A DNA stretch of 64,000 nt from an uncultured Lachnospiraceae bacterium. Lineage in GTDB: Bacteria > Bacillota > Clostridia > Lachnospirales > Lachnospiraceae. The notes under the pieces are model-generated. The model did no database searches and was not told the DNA's origin. It saw only the letters and a list, made by a program, of their open reading frames with translations. Location of the stretch: contig CAMWSU010000005.1 of NCBI GenBank assembly GCA_947176965.1, positions 1 to 64,000 on the forward strand, given 5' to 3'. Shown here one piece after another: positions 57,889 through 64,000 of this stretch (position 1 is the first letter of the stretch; the number at the start of each line of letters is the position of its first letter). Position numbers and translations under genes: made by a program.

Positions 57889-58914
57889 ATGGATAGTCAA
57901 TTAATACATCCTTTGATTGATGAAATAAAAAATATTCTTGATACTGCTCGAAACAATGTTGCGAGAGAAGTAAATAATGAATTGATTATTTCTTATTGGA
58001 AGATTGGAGAGATCATTGTTCGGTATGAGCAGAATGAAAGTATTCGTGCCGCATATGGAGAACAGACATTGAAACATTTATCAAAAGCATTAACGAATGA
58101 GTTTGGCAAAGGATTTTCACGTTCAAATTTACAAAATATGAGAGCGTTCTATCTGAATTATGAGAATTGCCAGTCGGTGATTGGCAAATTAAGTTGGACT
58201 CACTACTGTGAGCTTTTAACTATTTCGGATAAAGATAAACGTAGCTTTTATGAAAAAGAAGCTGTTAATTCAAATTGGTCTGTTAGAGAATTAAAACGAC
58301 AAATTGATACCTCTTTGTATGAACGGTTGTTGTTATCTAAAGGGGATATCAATAAACGCGAAGTATTGAATTTAGCATTAAACGGTATTGAAATGAATGA
58401 ACCGAAGGATATTATAAAAGATCCGTATGTATTTGAATTTCTAGGTATACCAGAAGATAAGCCTATAATGGAAAGTGATTTGGAAAAAGCGTTGGTACAA
58501 CAAATTGAAAAATTTTTGTTGGAGTTAGGCCGGGGATTTATGTTTGTAGGAACGCAACAGAGAGTTACAATTAATAATACCCATTACTATGCGGATATGG
58601 TCTTTTATAACAAGCCGTTAAAATCATATGTGATTATAGAGTTAAAAACAACAAAATTAGTGCCAGAGGCTGTTGGACAATTAAATATGTATCTGAATTA
58701 TTATGAAAATGAAGTAAATGATGAGGGCGACAACAAGCCAATCGGAATTATTTTGTGTACGGATAAAGATGCGTTGGCAGTCGAATATGCGTTAGGTGGT
58801 TTGTCAAGTAATATTTTTGCATCTAAATATACTTATTATATTCCAGATAAACAACAGTTAATTGCAGAGGTCGAGAAAGTGCTTGATCAGTGGTGTGGGG
58901 GAAGAGATCTATGA
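57889..58914 (+). CDS. DUF1016 (YhcG-like) PD-(D/E)XK nuclease
   Basis: This 341-residue protein begins with the helical DUF1016 N-terminal domain (NNELIISYWKIGEIIVRYEQ, GKGFSRSNLQNMRAFYLNY, LSWTHYCELLTI). It ends with a PD-(D/E)XK nuclease domain whose core is YYADMVFYNKPLKSYVIIELKTTKLVPEAVGQLNMYLNYY: the Asp, Glu-Leu-Lys and Gln of the fold are visible. Such proteins appear in defence islands and beside restriction systems. The ATG at 57889 follows GAGAGG; the track start at 57871 is a GTG. Its stop overlaps the next ATG by 4 bp (ATGA). Confidence 0.9.
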   Translation: MDSQLIHPLIDEIKNILDTARNNVAREVNNELIISYWKIGEIIVRYEQNESIRAAYGEQTLKHLSKALTNEFGKGFSRSNLQNMRAFYLNYENCQSVIGKLSWTHYCELLTISDKDKRSFYEKEAVNSNWSVRELKRQIDTSLYERLLLSKGDINKREVLNLALNGIEMNEPKDIIKDPYVFEFLGIPEDKPIMESDLEKALVQQIEKFLLELGRGFMFVGTQQRVTINNTHYYADMVFYNKPLKSYVIIELKTTKLVPEAVGQLNMYLNYYENEVNDEGDNKPIGIILCTDKDALAVEYALGGLSSNIFASKYTYYIPDKQQLIAEVEKVLDQWCGGRDL

Positions 58915-60617
58915 GTAAATACATCACACAGAAAAAAGGTTTGTTTTTTGCGTATTTTATTTTAACGCTGCTGGCGTCCGCAGGCGGTATTGGTTTTGCG
59001 TTTGTATTAAGCGAGGTGATCAATCAGGCTGCGGCAGGAAACATGCAGGGATTAATCCGAGCGATCGTTGGCGGAATTATTTTCGTTGTAGCAGTTATTA
59101 TTTGCGAATGCCTCTATGACAGAGTGATGAACCGAATGCTTTACTATGCCGTAACTTCACTGAAAAATGATTTGTTTTGCGCTTATTTCCGAAAGAATTC
59201 CGCAGAATATGAAAAGGATAATAGTGCGCAATATATCAATGAGATCACGAATAATGTAAATAATTTCTCGGATGTATATTTTTCCAATGTATTGGAGCTG
59301 CCGATGGTAGTTCTTGTTTTTGTGATTGCGGTTGTTCTCTGCATTGTGATCGAACCGATGATGTTGTTTGTGATCGTAGCGTTTTCCGTAGTGATCGCCA
59401 TTGTATCCAAGAAATGTGGGCAGGTGCTGCAAAACAGTACCGGAGCGTTTGCGGAAGGAGCGGAAAAATATCTTTCCGTGATCAAAGATTATTTTGCCGG
59501 TTACCGTCTGATCAAAAATTATAACCGTACCGCTGCAATCGTATCACTACATAAAGAAGAAAACTTGAGGGCAGAGCGGCTGAGAGAAAAAAACAGCAAT
59601 AACGGGAGTATGTATGCCAGGGTCAATGAGCTGTTGGGGCTTGCCTCTACGCTGACCATTATGGGTGTGGCGGGGGTGTTCGCCGTGAAAGGCTCTTTTG
59701 AAATTGGGATTGTGTTTGCATTTGGTCAGCTTGCGGGGAAGATCATGCAGCCGATCATGCAGGCTTCCGGAATCTATGTACAGTTTCAAGCAGCAAAAGC
59801 ATTAAGCAAAAAATTTGGCGAAAGTCTGAAATCAGGCATGGAGAATCGGGAAAAGCCGTTAAAAAAATCGGAGTTTTCCAGCGGGATTACCGTGCGGAAA
59901 TTGAGTTTTGCTTATCCGGTCAAAAAGGAGGATTCTGCAGAAAACGACACGACATCCGTGATAGAAGGCGGCACTGCAGTTGCGATGGAAAGTGGGGCGG
60001 ACAGAAAGCAGGAAAGGGTTCTCGAAGATGTCAGTATGACCTTTCAAAAAGGCGGAAAGTACCTGATCACAGGAAAGAGTGGGACGGGAAAGAGCACACT
60101 TCTGCACCTTCTTGCGGGATTGTATGATGATTATGAGGGAAGCTTAAAATATGATGATGCGGAAGTACGCGATATGGATGCTGAGAGTCTGCATTCGTTA
60201 GTCAGTGTGGTGTCTCAGGAGGCGTTCCTTTTTAACGATACACTGAAAAATAATATTGCGCTGTATGATGACCGCTATCGGGAAGAAAACATTCTGAGAG
60301 CAGTTCGCCTTGCCGGTTTGGAAGAACTTGTAAAAAGACTTTCCGATGGAAATAACATGGGATTGGATGTTGTAGTATCCGAGAACGGAAGCAATTTTTC
60401 GGGCGGTGAGAAGCAGCGTATCAATCTTGCAAGAGCAATACTGAGAGGATCACCGGTATTACTTTTGGATGAGTTTACCGCCAGCCTTGATGAAAAGACT
60501 GCGGATGAGGTGGAACGTGCCGTGCTTGAACTTGATGGCGTTACCATTCTTTTTGTTACCCATAAGGTGAACGAAAAACTGGCAGAGCGTTATGACGGCA
60601 GGTATGAGGTCGGATAA
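58911..60617 (+). CDS. ABC exporter, fused membrane and ATPase domains
   Basis: This 568-residue half-transporter has six predicted helices in the first 300 residues (FFAYFILTLLASAGGIGFAFVL, AIVGGIIFVVAVIICECL and others). The nucleotide-binding domain has Walker A ITGKSGTGKSTLLHLL, Q-loop VVSQEAFLF, signature NFSGGEKQRINLARAIL and Walker B VLLLDEFTASLDE. An unusual 35-residue acidic insert (KKEDSAENDTTSVIEGG...) lies between the first strand of the ATPase domain and Walker A. The cargo (peptide, drug or lipid) is unknown. The start overlaps the DUF1016 stop, although GC content returns to native level here. A partner-gene remnant lies downstream. Confidence 0.92.
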   Translation: MSKYITQKKGLFFAYFILTLLASAGGIGFAFVLSEVINQAAAGNMQGLIRAIVGGIIFVVAVIICECLYDRVMNRMLYYAVTSLKNDLFCAYFRKNSAEYEKDNSAQYINEITNNVNNFSDVYFSNVLELPMVVLVFVIAVVLCIVIEPMMLFVIVAFSVVIAIVSKKCGQVLQNSTGAFAEGAEKYLSVIKDYFAGYRLIKNYNRTAAIVSLHKEENLRAERLREKNSNNGSMYARVNELLGLASTLTIMGVAGVFAVKGSFEIGIVFAFGQLAGKIMQPIMQASGIYVQFQAAKALSKKFGESLKSGMENREKPLKKSEFSSGITVRKLSFAYPVKKEDSAENDTTSVIEGGTAVAMESGADRKQERVLEDVSMTFQKGGKYLITGKSGTGKSTLLHLLAGLYDDYEGSLKYDDAEVRDMDAESLHSLVSVVSQEAFLFNDTLKNNIALYDDRYREENILRAVRLAGLEELVKRLSDGNNMGLDVVVSENGSNFSGGEKQRINLARAILRGSPVLLLDEFTASLDEKTADEVERAVLELDGVTILFVTHKVNEKLAERYDGRYEVG

Positions 60618-60646
60618 ATTAACTAATACATATGTTTTTTTAGGAG

Positions 60647-60681
60647 AGCAGGACCCCTTGATGATGGTTCTGCTTTTCTTT
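60647..60681 (+). terminator. terminator after the ABC exporter gene
   Basis: AGCAGGACC pairs with GGTTCTGCT (one G-U) around a 10-nt loop, followed by TTTCTTT. Confidence 0.65.
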
Positions 60682-60780
60682 ATGTATCCGGTGGCAAATT
60701 CGATGGTATTGTGTGCGTGCATGTGGTAAGATTGTAGCATGAAATCATGCAATAAACGGAAATGGAACGGAGGAGCTATC

Positions 60781-61101
60781 ATGGAAAAGTCTATTCAGAC
60801 ATACTATAAAAAACTAAATAACTACTATGATTCTGACGGAAGATTAATGCAATATCCTTCGAAAAGACCGATGAGGGTCATTGCGCTCATCAGAATCACA
60901 GAACAAATGGACGCAGATAGAAAATATACAGAAAAAGACATCAACGAAATCATCAGACAGCGCATTGCATTTGATGATATAGAGTTGATTCGCAGGGAAA
61001 TGTATCAATATCAATTTCTCGGAAGACTTCGGGACGGTTCGGAGTATTGGGTAGAAAAGGAGTGGAAAAATACTTATGCGGAATATATCGGGGAGGATTA
61101 G
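60781..61101 (+). CDS. DUF2087 domain protein
   Basis: This 106-residue protein has the pattern DGRLMQYPSKRPMRVIALIRI, YTEKDINEIIRQRIAFDDIELIRREMYQYQFLGRLRDGSEYW, which is DUF2087. This is a small winged-helix-like module often fused to or standing beside transcription regulators. It probably binds nucleic acid; no partner domain is present here. The ATG at 60781 follows ACGGAGGAG; the track start at 60739 is less likely. Just after its stop lies a copy of the 3' end of the ABC gene. Confidence 0.85.
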   Translation: MEKSIQTYYKKLNNYYDSDGRLMQYPSKRPMRVIALIRITEQMDADRKYTEKDINEIIRQRIAFDDIELIRREMYQYQFLGRLRDGSEYWVEKEWKNTYAEYIGED

Positions 61102-61109
61102 AACCGGAA

Positions 61110-61156
61110 ACAGGAAGAACGCTATAACGGCAGGTATGAGGTCGGAAAAATATTAA
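61110..61156 (+). pseudogene. remnant of a second ABC exporter gene (3' end only)
   Basis: The stretch reads EERYNGRYEVG, nearly identical to the C-terminus ERYDGRYEVG of the exporter ending at 60617, and the DNA matches over about 25 bp with two differences. Nothing else of a transporter is left here, so it is a short duplicate or the tail of a lost partner gene. Confidence 0.5.
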
Positions 61157-61172
61157 AAAACGGAGGGTGCAT

Positions 61173-63401
61173 ATGGACAGAGCGGAAGCGAGAAAAAGGG
61201 CGGAAGAATTGGTAGACCGGATGACGGTGGAGGAGATGGCGTCGCAGCTGAGATTCGACGCGCCTGCGATCGAACGGCTCGGCATACCGGAATATAACTG
61301 GTGGAACGAGGGGCTTCACGGCGTGGCGCGCGCAGGGACGGCGACGATGTTTCCGCAGGCGGTTGCACTTGCCGCGGCCTTTGACGAAGAGCTGATGCAG
61401 GACGTAGGAGATGTAATTTCCACGGAGGGCAGGGCAAAATATAATGAGAGCGTCCGGCACGGAGATCGGGACATCTATAAGGGGCTGACGTTTTGGTCGC
61501 CCAATATCAATATTTTCCGCGATCCGAGATGGGGCAGGGGACATGAAACGTACGGAGAAGACCCTTATCTGACGGGCGTGCTGGGATGTGCGTTCATTCG
61601 CGGTCTTCAAGGTGAGGGCGATGGTGTACCCTACTTAAAGCTTGCTGCCTGTGCCAAGCATTTCGCGGTGCATTCGGGTCCGGAGGCGGTGCGCCATTCT
61701 TTTGATGCGCGTGTGAGTGAAAAAGATTTGCGCGAGACATATCTGCCCGCGTTTGAGCACTGTGTGAGGGATGCGCATGTGGAGGCTGTCATGGGTGCTT
61801 ATAACCGTACAAACGGAGAACCCTGTTGCGGGCATGCGTATCTGATGAAGGAGATCTTGCGCGGGGAATGGCAGTTTGAAGGGCATTTTGTTTCTGACTG
61901 CTGGGCAGTGCAGGACTTTCATATGCATCATCATGTGACAAACAGCGCGGAGGAATCCGCGGTGCTTGCGCTGGAGAGCGGCTGCGACGTAAACTGCGGC
62001 TGCACCTATCAAAAAATAATGAACGCCTACGGCCTGGGGATGATTTCGCGCGAGACGATTCGGGAATCCGCAGTCCGGCTGTTTACGACGCGTTATCTGC
62101 TCGGTATGTTTGAGAAGACGCCCTATGATGCGATTCCCTATGAGAAAGTGGACTGTGTTGAGCATCGTGCGCTTGCGGTAAAGGCGGCGCGGGAAAGCCT
62201 TGTTCTTTTGAAAAACGATGGAATCCTGCCGCTCTCGCGTGAACGCATCCGCACGCTGGCGGTCATCGGGCCGAATGCGGACAGCAGAAGAGCGCTGATC
62301 GGTAATTATCACGGCACGGCTTCGGAATATGTGACGGTGCTTAACGGCATACGGGAACAGGCGGGTGACGATATGCGCATCCTTTATAGCGAGGGGAGTC
62401 ATCTGTATCTGGAAAAAGGAGATGCGCTTGCCAAACCGCATCATCTGATTTCGGAAGCGCAGACCGTGGCGGAGCATGCCGATGCGGTCGTATTATGCCT
62501 CGGTCTGGATGAGACGCTCGAGGGCGAGGAGGGAGATGCGGGGAATGCGGATGCTTCGGGCGATAAAAAGGACTTACAGCTTCCGGCTTCACAGAGGAGA
62601 CTGCTGGAGCGTGTGCTTGCAGTCGGAAAGCCGACGATCGTCTGCATGCTTGCGGGAAGCGCCATTGATATGAATCTTGCCTCGGAGCGTGCGTCCGCGA
62701 TCATGCAGGTATGGTATCCGGGCGCGCTTGGCGGGCGTGCGGTTGCGGAAGCACTGTTCGGTGTGTATTCACCCTCGGGTAAGCTGCCGATCACGCTGTA
62801 TCGGAATCTGGACGGGCTGCCGGAATTTACGGATTATTCCATGAAAGGCAGAACTTACCGCTATATGGAGAATGAGCCGCTCTATCCGTTCGGGTATGGA
62901 CTGACTTACGGAAAGATCACGCTGGAGGAATGCGGGATTGTGACAGGCGGAGCAGGAGCATCCGGTGAGACAAATATGTCAGACAGAGAGGAACCGTCGG
63001 CGGTCAAAGCTGTGCCCTTGAAAGAAGGAAGCGCTGACATCCTTCAAGTCATGACTCTTGATAAACAGGATTATGAAAAAGCGGCGAAGGAGGGACTGAC
63101 GCTTTATGCCGACCTGCGGAATGAAAGCAGGATGGTCTTATCCGAGGTGCTGCAGGTGTATGTGAGAGTGGGGGGAAGTGAAAATGAGGTGAGGAATCAC
63201 CGCCTCTGCGCATTCCGAAGAATCTCCTTAAAGCCCGGCGAACAAAAACGGGTGACGCTGGAAATCAGAGCACAGGCGTTTGCCACGGTAAATGAGCAGG
63301 GAGAATATCATGCGGATGGAGAGAGCGCGAAATTGTTTGTCGGTTTTGGGCAGCCGGATGCGCGAACGGTAGAATTGCTTGCGTTCGCAACTCAAAATTA
63401 A
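61173..63401 (+). CDS. glycoside hydrolase family 3, beta-xylosidase-like
   Basis: This 742-residue enzyme has no signal peptide, so it is intracellular and acts on imported oligosaccharides. The N-terminal (alpha/beta)8 domain has PEYNWWNEGLHGVARAGTATMFPQA, LTFWSPNINIFRDPRWGRGHETYGEDPYL and the nucleophile Asp in GHFVSDCWAVQDF. The (alpha/beta)6 sandwich (SLVLLKNDGILPL, VIGPNADS) and a C-terminal fibronectin-III-like domain (VLQVYVRVGGSENEVRNHRLCAF) follow. Sequence is closest in style to Xyl3A-type xylan 1,4-beta-xylosidases. The ATG at 61173 follows CGGAGGG. Xylose released could feed an isomerase and XylB. Confidence 0.93.
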   Translation: MDRAEARKRAEELVDRMTVEEMASQLRFDAPAIERLGIPEYNWWNEGLHGVARAGTATMFPQAVALAAAFDEELMQDVGDVISTEGRAKYNESVRHGDRDIYKGLTFWSPNINIFRDPRWGRGHETYGEDPYLTGVLGCAFIRGLQGEGDGVPYLKLAACAKHFAVHSGPEAVRHSFDARVSEKDLRETYLPAFEHCVRDAHVEAVMGAYNRTNGEPCCGHAYLMKEILRGEWQFEGHFVSDCWAVQDFHMHHHVTNSAEESAVLALESGCDVNCGCTYQKIMNAYGLGMISRETIRESAVRLFTTRYLLGMFEKTPYDAIPYEKVDCVEHRALAVKAARESLVLLKNDGILPLSRERIRTLAVIGPNADSRRALIGNYHGTASEYVTVLNGIREQAGDDMRILYSEGSHLYLEKGDALAKPHHLISEAQTVAEHADAVVLCLGLDETLEGEEGDAGNADASGDKKDLQLPASQRRLLERVLAVGKPTIVCMLAGSAIDMNLASERASAIMQVWYPGALGGRAVAEALFGVYSPSGKLPITLYRNLDGLPEFTDYSMKGRTYRYMENEPLYPFGYGLTYGKITLEECGIVTGGAGASGETNMSDREEPSAVKAVPLKEGSADILQVMTLDKQDYEKAAKEGLTLYADLRNESRMVLSEVLQVYVRVGGSENEVRNHRLCAFRRISLKPGEQKRVTLEIRAQAFATVNEQGEYHADGESAKLFVGFGQPDARTVELLAFATQN

Positions 63402-63482
63402 CACAAAAATTTTCAAAAGCAACTCCAAATTGGTAGAGTTGACATCCGTGCACGGCTAGAATGGAGCCCATAAGGAGGGATG

Positions 63483-64000
63483 ATGAAAATGAATTTTGCA
63501 CAGAATTTACAAAGCATCAGAACAAGAAATGGGCTGACACAGGAACAGTTGGCAGAGGAGCTCGATGTGACGCGGCAGTCCGTATCGAAATGGGAGAGCG
63601 GCGCGAGCTTTCCTGAAATGGATACGCTCTTAAAAATCTGTGAGCGCTATCGGGTAAGCATGGACGAACTTTTGCGGGGCAGCGTCGAGGAGCATCATGA
63701 GGAGGAGGCGCAAAGCTTTGTCCGGCATATGAAGATATTCAGTATCCAAATGGCGCTTTCGATACCGGCGATCATCATGGCACTGGCGGTGGTCTCTTTT
63801 TTGGACGGGATTGCGTCGGAAGCTTTTATGGGGGCGTTTTTTCTGACGATCGTGACCGTCTCCGTGATCACCCTGATCGTGTCGGGCATGGAGCATTCTC
63901 GCTATGTCAAAAAGCATCCGAAAATACAGCCGATTTATTCGGAAAAGGAAATAGAGCGGGCGGATCGCGTTTTCTCATGGGCGATTGCGGTGGGTGTCGG
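63483..64000 (+). CDS. XRE-family regulator with membrane helices (partial)
   Basis: The first 172 codons are in the window; the gene runs off the end. Residues about 5-65 form a Cro/CI helix-turn-helix (LQSIRTRNGLTQEQLAEELDVTRQSVSKWESG). The chain then has two hydrophobic helices (FSIQMALSIPAIIMALAVVSFL and AFMGAFFLTIVTVSVITLIVSG) and the start of more, so this is a membrane-tethered regulator of a kind common in Clostridia. AAGGAGG lies just upstream; ATGs at 63480, 63483 and 63489 are all possible. Target unknown. Confidence 0.88.
   Translation, partial: MKMNFAQNLQSIRTRNGLTQEQLAEELDVTRQSVSKWESGASFPEMDTLLKICERYRVSMDELLRGSVEEHHEEEAQSFVRHMKIFSIQMALSIPAIIMALAVVSFLDGIASEAFMGAFFLTIVTVSVITLIVSGMEHSRYVKKHPKIQPIYSEKEIERADRVFSWAIAVGV

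Larger units (their letters stand above)
54138..58914 (+). other. AT-rich defence island: OLD nuclease, UvrD helicase, DUF1016 nuclease
   Basis: Three co-directional genes behind one good promoter, with no terminator between them. Base composition drops sharply from the roughly 50% GC of the flanks, and codon use shifts to A/T third positions, indicating transfer. The gene pair matches the Gabija type of anti-phage system (GajA plus GajB); the DUF1016 gene is an added nuclease. Confidence 0.75.

Noticed and set aside
61635-62477. 280-aa minus-strand ORF inside the GH3 gene
   Set aside because: Antisense shadow with Arg/His-rich low-information sequence; the GH3 motifs on the plus strand are unambiguous.

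Overview
The window looks like chromosome of a medium-GC, Gram-positive, spore-forming Clostridia of the Lachnospiraceae type. This rests on SpoVG and a SleB-type hydrolase, a DnaD/DnaI-type primosome pair, a Firmicutes-type (class II) GalT, paired GlgC/GlgD, a QueT vitamin transporter under a preQ1 riboswitch, and AGGAGG-type ribosome binding sites. Species cannot be read from the sequence alone.

Layout. 1-2100: right end of a Tn916-family integrative element (small ORF, xis, int, then TACTACACCA direct repeats). 2128-10442: tyrosine phosphatase, AraC/GyrI regulator, DegV, DUF3783 protein, aldo/keto reductase with ferredoxin domain, then an AraC regulator followed by galK-galT (Leloir pathway). 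10591-15512: lipoprotein serpin with a second lipoprotein, GNAT, DEDDh exonuclease behind a structured leader, a membrane-anchored protein and a 36-aa membrane miniprotein that the ORF track missed. 15736-24913: VanW/G5 protein, HypE-like protein, Lrp regulator plus aminotransferase, trmL, threonylcarbamoyl-AMP synthase, rpiB, upp, SleB-type hydrolase, DUF402. 25048-32439: complete F1Fo ATP synthase operon whose c subunit carries a sodium-type ligand set. 32565-41958: two unknown genes (one with a degenerate C39-like domain), queT with riboswitch, prs, helicase loader and DnaD genes with DnaA-box-like sites upstream, murC. 42224-53866: glgC-glgD, spoVG, pth, mfd, then xylB, DUF4867 and an L-fucose-isomerase-family gene. 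54138-58914: AT-rich defence island. 58911-64000: ABC exporter, DUF2087 protein, GH3 beta-xylosidase-like enzyme and the start of an XRE regulator.

The most striking part is the defence island. It holds an OLD-family nuclease (GajA-like), a UvrD/Rep helicase (GajB-like) and a DUF1016 (YhcG-like) PD-(D/E)XK nuclease. The helicase gene is split by a -1 frame change exactly at an A_AAA_AAC heptamer, so it is either expressed by programmed frameshifting or inactivated by an A-run indel.

Other unexplained structure: a family of short hairpin modules with AAAGAA...TTCTTT arms in four intergenic arrays; a 135-bp fold-back element with perfect 15-bp terminal inverted repeats between xylB and the DUF4867 gene; and a multi-branched leader before the exonuclease gene. 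All assignments come from reading motifs and the supplied translations; no database search was run.
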